Positions 7,762-15,262 of a stretch of DNA of 64,000 bases are shown piece after piece. The translations under genes and the position numbers were made by a program. Under the pieces are notes generated by a model. The model saw only the letters and a list, made by a program, of their open reading frames with translations. It did not search any database and was not told the origin of the DNA. Each line of letters starts with the position of its first letter. Within the stretch, counting starts at the first letter, position 1. The stretch comes from CAHJXG01 sp965277495 (GTDB lineage: Bacteria; Pseudomonadota; Alphaproteobacteria; Acetobacterales; Acetobacteraceae): contig OZ255824.1 of assembly GCA_965277495.1 (NCBI GenBank), forward strand, positions 1,240,001-1,304,000. Reading direction: 5' to 3'.

Positions 7762-8278
7762 TCGCGGCCAACGTCTTGCGCACCCCAGCATCGACCGTGC
7801 CGTCGTTCATCACCCGTTCCCGGTCGACCGGAAGCGGCAGCTCGATGGCGCGGGACAGCCGCCGGGCAACGTCCACCGCGTCCTCCCGCCCGCGCGCAGC
7901 CAGCCGCCGGGCCAGCAGATTGGCCGGCGCGGCGATCTCGATCACGCCGACCGGGAAGCGGGCCGCGGCCTCCGCCACGATGGCGCGGGACACGTTCACG
8001 ATCACCACCCGGCCGCGCGCCAGGTCCACCGCGATGTCGGCGGGAATGCCGTAATGCAGGCCATGCGCCCGCCAGGTCAGCGCGAAATCCCCCGCTTCCC
8101 GCCGCAGCTCGAATGCCGGTTCGGTGACGCTTTCATGCGCCTCCTCCCCCATGTCGCCGGGCCGGGTGAGGATGCGGCGCACGAAGCGGAACCGGGGATT
8201 GCCAGCCAGCGCCGCCCGCGCGCCATTCATCAGGGTGTCCTTGCCGGCCCCGGAGGGACCCACCATCAGGATAAGCAT
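7727..8278 (-). CDS. phnN: Ribose 1,5-bisphosphate phosphokinase PhnN
   Basis: The 183-residue kinase has the P-loop GPSGAGKDT at residues 7-15 and the guanylate-kinase-like fold pattern of PhnN (E. coli 185 residues). It phosphorylates ribose 1,5-bisphosphate to PRPP, returning the sugar released by C-P lyase to nucleotide metabolism. The ATG at 8278 gives MLILMVGPSG, placing the P-loop where family members have it; much longer upstream reading is possible in this GC-rich frame but has no homology. It is convergent to the phn operon rather than in it, so it needs its own promoter. Confidence 0.92.
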   Translation of the reverse strand: MLILMVGPSGAGKDTLMNGARAALAGNPRFRFVRRILTRPGDMGEEAHESVTEPAFELRREAGDFALTWRAHGLHYGIPADIAVDLARGRVVIVNVSRAIVAEAAARFPVGVIEIAAPANLLARRLAARGREDAVDVARRLSRAIELPLPVDRERVMNDGTVDAGVRKTLAAINRLAGDAPRS

Positions 8279-8371
8279 CAAGCCTCGGTTTCCAGCGTTC
8301 GTTCGGCCAGCGTGTTTTACCTGGGCGGAGCTTGGCCTTAGCCTAGGCCACGCGCAACCTAGGGATGACCC

Positions 8372-10147
8372 ATGTTCACCACCCGCCCCGAAATCGCCGG
8401 CACCTTCGGCGTGGTCGCCAGCACGCACTGGCTGGCAACCGCGGTGGGCATGGCGGTGCTCGAGCGCGGCGGCAACGCGTTCGACGCCGCCGCCGCTACG
8501 GGCTTCGTCCTCCAGGTCGCCGAGCCGCATCTGAACGGACCCGGCGGTGACGCCCCGATCATCATCCACAGCGCCCGCACCGCCACGCAGCACGTGATCT
8601 GCGGCCAGGGCGTATCGCCGGAGGCCGCGACCCTGCCGGCCTTCGCGGCGCTCGGCCTCGACCTGATCCCGGCGACCGGATTGCTGCCCGCCGTGGTGCC
8701 GGGCGCGTTCGGCGCATGGTGCCGGATGCTGCGGGACTGGGGGACCTGGGAGCTCGCCGACGTGCTGGGGTTCGCCATCGGCTATGCCACGGACGGCGTG
8801 CCGCTGGTGCCGCGCATCCCCGCCACGATCGAGGGCGTGCGCCCGTTGTTCGAGGCCGAGTGGCCCAGCAGCGCCGCCGTTTTCCTTCCGCACGGCAACA
8901 CGCCGACGGTCGGCGCCCTGTTCGCCCGTCCGGACCTGGCGGCCACCTATGAGCGGCTGTGCCGGGAGGCCGTGGGCGCGACCCGCGAGGCCCGCATCGA
9001 TGCCGCGTGCCGGGCATGGTACCAGGGCTTCGTCGCCGAGGCCGTCGGGCGGTTCTTTGCGGAAACCGCGGTGCTCGACGCCTCGGGCCGGCGGCACCGC
9101 GGCCTGTTGGCGGCGCAGGACTTTTCCCAGTGGTCCGCGTCCGTCGAGGACCCCGTCGGCTTCGACTACCACGGCCATACCGTGCTGAAATGCGGGCCAT
9201 GGAGCCAAGGGCCGGTGTTCCTGCAGCAACTCGCGCTGCTGCGCGGCTTCGACATTGGCGCGATGGACCCGTCCGGGCCTGATTTCGTGCACACCGTCGT
9301 GGAGTGCGCCAAGCTCGCCTTCGCCGACCGCGAGGCCTATTACGGCGATCCGGATTTCGTGGACGTGCCGCTCCGGGATTTGCTGTCGCCCAATTACAAC
9401 ATGGTGCGCCAAGGCGAGGTGGGGCGGCAGGCGTCGCTGGCGCTGCGCCCCGGCACGGTGCCCGGTTTCGAACCCAAGGTGGACCACGGCGCGCACAGCC
9501 GGGCGGACATGCTGAGCCAGGCGCCCGGCGCGGGGGAGCCGACGGTGGCGCGGCTGGGGGTGATCGGCGCGGACACGGTGCACATCGACGTCATCGACCG
9601 CTGGGGCAACATGGTCAGCGCGACACCCTCGGGCGGCTGGCTGCAGTCCTCCCCGGTGGTGCCCGGCCTTGGCTTCCCCATGGGGACGCGCGGCCAGATG
9701 TTCTGGCTGCGGGACGGCCTGCCGAACAGCCTCGCGCCGCGGAAACGCCCGCGCACGACGCTGTCCCCCAGCTTCGCCCTACGCGACGGCAAGCCCTGGA
9801 TGGCGTTCGGCACCCCCGGCGGCGAGCAGCAGGACCAATGGTCGCTGACCTTCTTCCTGCGCATGGTGCACGGCAACCTGGGCATCCAGCAGGCGATCGA
9901 CATGCCGAGCTTTCATTCGGAGCACTGGCCCAGCAGCTTCTGGCCCCGCATCGCCCGGCCCGGCAAGCTGGTGCTGGAAGGGCAGTTTTCGTCCAATGTG
10001 CTGGATGCGCTGCTGGCGCGGGGGCACTTGGCGGAGATGGGGCCGGATTGGTCCGAAGGCCGGCTGTCGGCGGCGCGGCTGGAGGGCGGGCAGATGTTCG
10101 CCGGGGCCAATCCGCGGGGAATGCAGGGGTATGCGGCGGGGCGGTAG
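8372..10147 (+). CDS. Gamma-glutamyltransferase-family protein (paralogue 1)
   Basis: This 591-residue Ntn-hydrolase of the GGT family starts with the characteristic GTFGVVASTHWLA region and a G-G-N-A-F-D-A-A-A-A motif (33-42). Thr402 in GADTVHIDVIDRWGN aligns with the self-processing and catalytic threonine, although the usual T-T-H-x-S motif is D-T-V-H here. The tail GGEQQDQW replaces the usual GSPGG, a subgroup trait. No signal peptide is seen, so a cytoplasmic gamma-glutamyl or amide hydrolase is likely. The substrate cannot be read. It is divergent from phnN with a 93-bp gap. Confidence 0.85.
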   Translation: MFTTRPEIAGTFGVVASTHWLATAVGMAVLERGGNAFDAAAATGFVLQVAEPHLNGPGGDAPIIIHSARTATQHVICGQGVSPEAATLPAFAALGLDLIPATGLLPAVVPGAFGAWCRMLRDWGTWELADVLGFAIGYATDGVPLVPRIPATIEGVRPLFEAEWPSSAAVFLPHGNTPTVGALFARPDLAATYERLCREAVGATREARIDAACRAWYQGFVAEAVGRFFAETAVLDASGRRHRGLLAAQDFSQWSASVEDPVGFDYHGHTVLKCGPWSQGPVFLQQLALLRGFDIGAMDPSGPDFVHTVVECAKLAFADREAYYGDPDFVDVPLRDLLSPNYNMVRQGEVGRQASLALRPGTVPGFEPKVDHGAHSRADMLSQAPGAGEPTVARLGVIGADTVHIDVIDRWGNMVSATPSGGWLQSSPVVPGLGFPMGTRGQMFWLRDGLPNSLAPRKRPRTTLSPSFALRDGKPWMAFGTPGGEQQDQWSLTFFLRMVHGNLGIQQAIDMPSFHSEHWPSSFWPRIARPGKLVLEGQFSSNVLDALLARGHLAEMGPDWSEGRLSAARLEGGQMFAGANPRGMQGYAAGR

Positions 10148-10207
10148 TTCACAGCGCCCATGTTGGCGATGTCGTGTAGCCTGCGGGCCGGTCGTTTTTC
10201 GCGCCGG

Positions 10208-10364
10208 CGAGTTACGCGTCGCATGATGATGAACTAAAAAGGCGAAAGTCGAAGCTGCTATCTTTTAGTGATATCGTTTTATGGTAAATTACTGTATGGC
10301 TAACCCTACCCAGGGTTGAATTGTTTGCGGTAGGGCCTCGTGGGTCCGGTTTAGGAACAGCATC
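10208..10364 (+). promoter_or_regulatory. AT-rich leader with small hairpin upstream of the ClpP-like gene
   Basis: This stretch is strikingly AT-rich for the window, especially 10229-10300. It contains AACCCT/AGGGTT as a perfect 6-bp stem with a 4-base loop (10302-10317), 48 bases before the next start codon. No convincing -35/-10 pair could be fixed. It is probably the promoter and operator zone of the gene at 10365. Confidence 0.35.
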
Positions 10365-10940
10365 ATGCCGACAGTACCGCGGCTCGCTTGGACAATACGC
10401 CTTGTCGTCCAGCTTCTATGCCTTATGGCCGCGGTTCCCGCCTATGCAGGGCAGGTCGCAGTTTTGGGGGGCAAGGTGCCTGCCATCGGCATCAGCGGAA
10501 TAATCGAGATCGGCGATGACAAGGTGTTTCATGACCTAATTCGGTCCACGCCCAATGCCGTCATCGTCTTGGCCGGCCCAGGAGGGCACGTGGGACCCGC
10601 GCTCGCCATCGGGTTGGAAATCCGCGCCCGGGGCCTGCAGACGCTCGTGCCTGCCGGCAACTCCTGCGCATCGTCATGCTCGCTGATCTGGCTTGCCGGG
10701 ACCAAGCATCTGCTCGGGGCCGGCGCGCAGGTCGGCTTCCACGCGATCTCCGGCTCCCACGACGGCCGGGTCTTCACCGAGACGCACGTGCTCGATCCCG
10801 CTCTGATGCATTACCTGCTCGGGCTCGGCTACGCGGGCGACGCGGTGGCCACGATCGTCAACACGCCGTCCAAAGGCATACGCTGGCTCGACCGGATCGA
10901 GCTGAACTCCAACGGTTTCGCAGCCGAAAGCTATCCCTGA
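10365..10940 (+). CDS. Secreted ClpP/crotonase-fold protein (COG3904-like)
   Basis: This 191-residue protein has a clear signal peptide (hydrophobic residues 11-23, cleavage after AYA near 27). The mature part shows L-A-G-P-G-G-H-V-G-P-A-L-A-I-G (about 67-81) followed by N-S-C-A-S-S-C-S-L-I-W-L-A-G. This is the pattern of periplasmic ClpP-fold proteins with GPGG in an oxyanion-type loop and a Ser/Cys-rich helix start. Whether it is a protease is unknown: the serine would lie in the CASSCS segment and no catalytic triad is certain. ATG at 10365 was chosen because it directly precedes the signal peptide. Confidence 0.65.
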   Translation: MPTVPRLAWTIRLVVQLLCLMAAVPAYAGQVAVLGGKVPAIGISGIIEIGDDKVFHDLIRSTPNAVIVLAGPGGHVGPALAIGLEIRARGLQTLVPAGNSCASSCSLIWLAGTKHLLGAGAQVGFHAISGSHDGRVFTETHVLDPALMHYLLGLGYAGDAVATIVNTPSKGIRWLDRIELNSNGFAAESYP

Positions 10941-10961
10941 CCAACAGGCGTCCGGGCGCGG

Positions 10962-12662
10962 CTAGGCGTTGCCCGCCGGCTTCGCCGCCGCCGCACTCGC
11001 CCGCAACTGCGCGATCGTCGCGCGCGAGGTGATCTGCTCCGGGTTCATCCGCAGTTCGATTACCGCCGGCTTGCCGCTCGCGACGGCGCTTTGGAAGGCC
11101 GGGGTGAACTCGGCGGTCGCGGAAACCACCTCGCCATGGCCGCCGAACGCTTCGATATACCTGGCGAAGTCGGGATTGGTGAGCTGGGTGCCGGAGATGC
11201 GGCCGGGATAGCTGCGCTCCTGGTACATGCGGATCGTGCCATACATTGCATTGTTGAACACCAGCACGACCGGCGCCGCGCCGTACTGGAATGCGGTCGC
11301 GATCTCCTGCCCGGTCATCAGCATGCCGCCGTCGCCGACGAAGGTGATCACCATGCGTCCGGGGAACGCGATCGCCGCCGCGACGCCGGCCGGGACGCCA
11401 TAGCCCATCGCGCCATTGGTCGGGCCAATCATCCTTTGCCCGGCGCCGAAGTTGATGAACCGCGCCGGCCAGGTCGCGAAATTGCCGGCGTCCGAGGTGA
11501 AAATGGCGTCCGGCGACGCCAGCGCCTCCAGCTCGCGCATGACCTGGGCGAGGTTCAGCGGACCCTGATACTCCGGCGTCACGCGCCCGGCCTCCCGCAA
11601 GGCGCGCAGCGACTGGGTCCAGGCGGTCCAAGGCGCAACCACCGGCGTCAATGCCGCCGCAGCATGGGCGAACGCATTGAGATCGCTCGCGATGCCCAGC
11701 GCCGGGCGGAACACGCGTCCGATCTCGGCGGGGTCCGGATAGACGTGGATGATCGGCGCGCCGCCCTGCGCGGGGAAAAGCTGGTAGCCCTGCGTGGTCG
11801 CCTCGCCCAGCCGGGTGCCGATGGCGAGGATCAGGTCGGCCTGCCGCGCCTGCGCCACGAGCGCCGGGTCGGAGCCGACGCCGAGGTCGCCGACGAAGTT
11901 GGGCCGCGTGCCGTCATACAGCGCCTGCCGGCGGAAGCCGACGGCGACGGGCAGGTCCTGCCGCACCAGGAAATCGCCCACCGCCGCGCGGCCCGCGTCG
12001 GTCCAGCCGCCGCCGCCCAAGATCGCCAGCGGCTGGCGGCTCACGGCCAGCATGGCCTGCATGCGGTCCAGCGCCACCGGGTCAGGCAAGCTGAGGAACA
12101 GCGATGCCCGGCCAATGTCGGCCACGCTGACCGAACGCTTCTGCATCTCCTCGCTGAGCGCGATCACCACAGGTCCTGGACGGCCCGTGGTGGCGACATC
12201 GACGGCATGGGCGACCAGCTCCGGAATGCGCCGGGCATCGTCGATCTGCGTGACCCACTTGGCCAGCGGGCCGAACATGCGGCGGTAGTCGACCTCCTGG
12301 AAGCTGTCGCGGTCGGTCTCGTCGAACGGAATCTGCCCGACGAACAGCAGCAGAGGCGTGCTGTCCTGCATCGCCACGTGCACGCCGATGGCGCCATGGC
12401 ATGCGCCGGGACCGCGGGTGACCATCGCGGCGGCGACGCGGCCCGTCAGCTTGCCATAGGCCTCGGCCATGTTCACGGCGCCGGCCTCGAAGCGGCAGGT
12501 CACCAGGGTCAGGCGGCCGCGGACGTCATACAGGCCGTCCAGCACGTCGAGGTAGCTCTCGCCCGGCACCGCGAATACGTGGTCGACGCCCTGCGCCACC
12601 AGCGCGTCCGCCAGCACGCGGCCGCCGGGGCGGGCGATCAATCCATGCGCCTGCGTGTCCAT
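10962..12662 (-). CDS. Thiamine-diphosphate-dependent acetolactate synthase-like enzyme
   Basis: The 566-residue protein has the three-domain layout of the ThDP decarboxylase/acetolactate synthase family. Glu59 in RFEAGAVNMAEAYG activates ThDP. The central FAD/nucleotide-type domain is at about 190-340, and the ThDP-Mg motif runs from GDG (443-445) to NN (470-471). The small biosynthetic subunit is absent and there are no branched-chain genes nearby, so a catabolic or uncharacterised carboligase/decarboxylase is more likely than IlvB. It is divergent from the GST gene with 112 bp between. Substrate is not determinable. Confidence 0.85.
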   Translation of the reverse strand: MDTQAHGLIARPGGRVLADALVAQGVDHVFAVPGESYLDVLDGLYDVRGRLTLVTCRFEAGAVNMAEAYGKLTGRVAAAMVTRGPGACHGAIGVHVAMQDSTPLLLFVGQIPFDETDRDSFQEVDYRRMFGPLAKWVTQIDDARRIPELVAHAVDVATTGRPGPVVIALSEEMQKRSVSVADIGRASLFLSLPDPVALDRMQAMLAVSRQPLAILGGGGWTDAGRAAVGDFLVRQDLPVAVGFRRQALYDGTRPNFVGDLGVGSDPALVAQARQADLILAIGTRLGEATTQGYQLFPAQGGAPIIHVYPDPAEIGRVFRPALGIASDLNAFAHAAAALTPVVAPWTAWTQSLRALREAGRVTPEYQGPLNLAQVMRELEALASPDAIFTSDAGNFATWPARFINFGAGQRMIGPTNGAMGYGVPAGVAAAIAFPGRMVITFVGDGGMLMTGQEIATAFQYGAAPVVLVFNNAMYGTIRMYQERSYPGRISGTQLTNPDFARYIEAFGGHGEVVSATAEFTPAFQSAVASGKPAVIELRMNPEQITSRATIAQLRASAAAAKPAGNA

Positions 12663-12774
12663 CCGATCTCTCCCCTGTTTTGCCCAGAGTACGCCGCCCT
12701 GGCCCGCTGTCCATAGCGCGTGCGCCGTGCCACTCTAAGAGCGCCGGCCGTCCGGCCCAGCGGAGGAATCGCCC

Positions 12775-13464
12775 GTGTTGAAATTCTATTTCCACCCGTC
12801 GCCCAACCCAGCCAAGGTCGCGCTATTCCTCGAGGAGGCCGGCCTGCCCTACGAGCTCGTGCCCGTGGACACCCGCAAGGGCGAGCAGTTCGACCCGGCC
12901 TTCCTCGCCATCAACCCCAACGCCAAGACCCCGGCGATCACCGACGGCGACGTGACGGTGTTCGACAGCAATGCCATCCTGCTCTACCTCGGCGAGAAGA
13001 CCGGCCAGTTCATGCCCGGCGACACGCCCGTTCTGCGGGGTAAGCTGCTGTCCTGGCTGATGTTCATCGCCACCGGGATCGGCCCTTATTCGGGCCAGGC
13101 CGTGCATTTCCGTCATTTCGCGCCGGAGCCGAAGGACTACGCGGTGACCCGCTACATGTTCGAGGCCCGGCGGCATTACGGGATTCTCGACGCGCGCCTC
13201 AGTGATCGGCGCTACATGCTGGGCGACAAATACACCATCGTCGACATGGCGGCCTGGGGCTGGGCGCGGGCGGTGCCGTTCATCCTCGGCGGCGACGCCT
13301 GGGCCAGCATGCCCAACCTCAAGCGCCTGTTCGACGAGATCAGCGCCCGGCCCGCCGCCGTCCGGGCCGAGGCATTGCGGGAGCGCCATGCCTTCAAGGC
13401 CGAGATGGACGCCGACGCCCGGCGCAACATGTTCCGCCATGTCGAAGCCGCCGGGGCTGCCTGA
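12775..13464 (+). CDS. Glutathione S-transferase (Nu-class/YfcG-YghU-like)
   Basis: This 229-residue two-domain GST has an N-terminal thioredoxin-like domain (about 1-82: FYFHPSPNPAKV, cis-Pro region KTPAI, then D-S-N-A-I glutathione-binding loop) and an all-helical C-terminal domain with the N-capping T-I-V-D-M-A-A-W-G. The early N-P-A-K in place of a catalytic Tyr/Ser resembles Nu-type disulfide-bond reductases. The start is GTG at 12775, eight bases after GGAGG (12762-12766). It is followed after 18 bp by a stand-alone ligand-binding domain gene, possibly co-transcribed. Confidence 0.85.
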   Translation: MLKFYFHPSPNPAKVALFLEEAGLPYELVPVDTRKGEQFDPAFLAINPNAKTPAITDGDVTVFDSNAILLYLGEKTGQFMPGDTPVLRGKLLSWLMFIATGIGPYSGQAVHFRHFAPEPKDYAVTRYMFEARRHYGILDARLSDRRYMLGDKYTIVDMAAWGWARAVPFILGGDAWASMPNLKRLFDEISARPAAVRAEALRERHAFKAEMDADARRNMFRHVEAAGAA

Positions 13465-13482
13465 AAACGACAGGAGGGCCCG

Positions 13483-13761
13483 ATGCGCGCTATTTTCGTG
13501 CAGATGAAATGCGAGATGGGCCAAGCCTATCGCGTCGCGCAACTCGCGGTGGACACGATTGAGGAGTTGTCGGAGATCTACTCGACCTCCGGGCAATATG
13601 ATTTATTGGGGAAGTTCTACCTGGACGACGTGCAGGATACCGGCCTGTTCGTGACGGAGCGCGTGCAGACGTTGCCGGGTGTCGCCGACACCTACACGCT
13701 CATCACCTTCAACGCCTTCGCGTCGGGCAAGGGCAAAACGGATCCGGCCCATTCCGATTAA
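13483..13761 (+). CDS. Stand-alone Lrp/AsnC ligand-binding (RAM) domain protein
   Basis: The 92-residue protein resembles the alpha-beta RAM domain of Lrp/AsnC regulators without the DNA-binding half. It has a beta strand (RAIFVQMKCEMG), a helix with V-A-Q-L-A-V-D-T-I-E-E-L, the S-G-Q-Y-D-L-L-G-K-F-Y turn, and a final T-Y-T-L-I-T-F strand. Such single-domain forms act as small-molecule sensors or modulate full Lrp proteins. AGGAGG directly precedes the ATG. It sits 18 bp after the GST gene, suggesting co-expression; the ligand is unknown. Confidence 0.7.
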   Translation: MRAIFVQMKCEMGQAYRVAQLAVDTIEELSEIYSTSGQYDLLGKFYLDDVQDTGLFVTERVQTLPGVADTYTLITFNAFASGKGKTDPAHSD

Positions 13762-13839
13762 TAATTTGGAATGTTCTCTTAATTAATCCTTAGAAGTCTT
13801 ACCCGCTTATGACCTTACTGTTTATTGAAAGGTAAGGCT

Positions 13840-14394
13840 TTGTCCCAACAACCATTCGCCCGGCGCAGCTTCCTGGCCGGCTCCAGCGCGCTCGCAATCA
13901 CGTCCATCGCAGGGGCAAGGGCGGAGAGCCCAGCCGATGGACCCCTTGGCGCTTTATGGCGTGGCATCGACTTGCTGGATGTGAACGGACGCACGTTCCA
14001 GATCGGCGATGTCCGCGCATCGCAAACGCTTGTTAAGCTTTGGGCCAATTGGTGCCCGGCGTGCTGGGGCGAGATGCCGTCGCTCAAGGCGATGAGCGCG
14101 GCAGTCGGACCGCAGGATATCGAGGTCCTCCTGATCAGCCATCCGGAATATTGGGTCCGCGATCAGCAGGCCGCAATGAGCCGAGGGGTCCCATTCCGGC
14201 TTGCGACACTGTCGCCCAGCAACGCCCAGGCGGTCGCGCAAGCTGCGCTCACGGAAGCGAATGGAGCGTATGCCGTCCCGCGCAGCTTACTGTTCAAGAA
14301 GACGCAGGATGCAGCCGTCTGGGTCCATCGCGGCGCCCAGGACTGGGCCGGAGCGAACATTGTAGCTCAATTGCGAAAAGGCAGGTCAGCCTAA
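13840..14394 (+). CDS. TlpA-like exported thioredoxin
   Basis: This 184-residue exported thioredoxin-fold protein has an N-terminal twin-arginine-like signal (A-R-R-S-F-L-A-G, residues 7-14, then an Ala-rich stretch). The redox motif WCPAC sits in WANWCPACWGEM with Cys72 and Cys75. The cis-proline region appears as YAVPRS. TTG at 13840 is preferred because AAAGG lies seven bases upstream; another TTG at 13825 would add five residues. It likely reduces or shuttles disulfides in the periplasm. No cytochrome c biogenesis gene is adjacent, so the partner is unknown. The upstream 60 bp are AT-rich. Confidence 0.72.
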   Translation: MSQQPFARRSFLAGSSALAITSIAGARAESPADGPLGALWRGIDLLDVNGRTFQIGDVRASQTLVKLWANWCPACWGEMPSLKAMSAAVGPQDIEVLLISHPEYWVRDQQAAMSRGVPFRLATLSPSNAQAVAQAALTEANGAYAVPRSLLFKKTQDAAVWVHRGAQDWAGANIVAQLRKGRSA

Positions 14395-15062
14395 TGCACC
14401 AACCGTGTTTCGACGTGGCGAAAGCGGTGCCTGAAACCGATCACGGCGAGGGCGCCGAAACTTAGCAGCGCAAAACTGGCCGGCTCCGGAACCTCGGTGA
14501 TGTTCTGCGGTGCGCTTTCAGGAACGTTCGCAGGCGTTTGGGAGCTTGGTGGGAGGAATTCCGTGCGCGGGCGAGAAACATCGACGCCCTGGGGCAAGCC
14601 GGTCGGCGTGAACGTGGGCATGACGTTCGGAAGCCTTGTTCCGATATCCGGGCTCGTTATTGCTGCCGATGCGCTGTTTGCGGTTGCGGCTCCGGACGCA
14701 TTGGCGGCCATGAGCGCTCCACCTCCGGCCAAGCCGGCGACGACCGCAGCGGCGGCGAGCGCCTTTGCACCACCAAAAGCGCCGCCCACGGCTCCGGTTC
14801 CTGCAGCTTGGCTTCCCGCAGCTTGACCAACTGGTCCGGCGCCGGAAGCGGCGCTCGATGCGCCGGCGCCCGGGCCTGACGGCAACGCTCCCGGCATCCG
14901 GGCGCAGCTAGCGGCCGGTTGTATTGGAGCAGGCACCCCAGCGATGCCGTGCGGGCGCGCATGGTGCACGACCCGGCCCACAGCGTGGCGCAGGGAATGC
15001 AGGACGGGACGCCTGGTCAGCGACGCAGCGACATGGATGGCGGGAGAGCAGGGATCGAACAT
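14391..15062 (-). CDS. PEP-CTERM-anchored low-complexity surface protein
   Basis: The frame ends with a textbook PEP-CTERM sorting signal: VPEPAS, a hydrophobic helix (FALLSFGALAVIGF) and a basic tail (RHRFRH). Such proteins are processed by an exosortase and usually have a role in extracellular matrix or surface structures. The body is rich in Ala, Gly, Ser and Pro, with an Ala/Gly hydrophobic stretch near 105-130. The ATG at 15062 gives 223 residues. An upstream start would add 29 residues with no better ribosome site, so the N-terminus is uncertain. It overlaps the tlpA-like gene tail-to-tail by 4 bp. No exosortase gene is in the window. Confidence 0.65.
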   Translation of the reverse strand: MFDPCSPAIHVAASLTRRPVLHSLRHAVGRVVHHARPHGIAGVPAPIQPAASCARMPGALPSGPGAGASSAASGAGPVGQAAGSQAAGTGAVGGAFGGAKALAAAAVVAGLAGGGALMAANASGAATANSASAAITSPDIGTRLPNVMPTFTPTGLPQGVDVSRPRTEFLPPSSQTPANVPESAPQNITEVPEPASFALLSFGALAVIGFRHRFRHVETRLVH

Positions 15063-15262
15063 TGCGGGCCTAGATGCGTGCCAATGGGAAACGCCTCGAT
15101 TTCGCGACAGTATACACCAAAAAGTGGAAAAAACAAGAATAATTTGCAATCTATGACTAAAGAGGTTGTTTCACGGATACGTGATACCCGCGTGGCGTGT
15201 GCTAATCTCTCGGATGTTCAGACAAATTCGTAATGAAAGACGCTGGGAGCCTGGTTCGCGCC

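Noticed and set aside
7727..9583. Extension of phnN to a 618-residue protein
   Set aside because: The upstream part is antisense to the GGT gene. Homology and the P-loop start at ATG 8278.
11091..12716. Plus-strand frame of about 540 codons opposite the thiamine-diphosphate enzyme
   Set aside because: The minus-strand gene has Glu59, GDG and NN motifs in order; the opposite frame has no recognisable domain.
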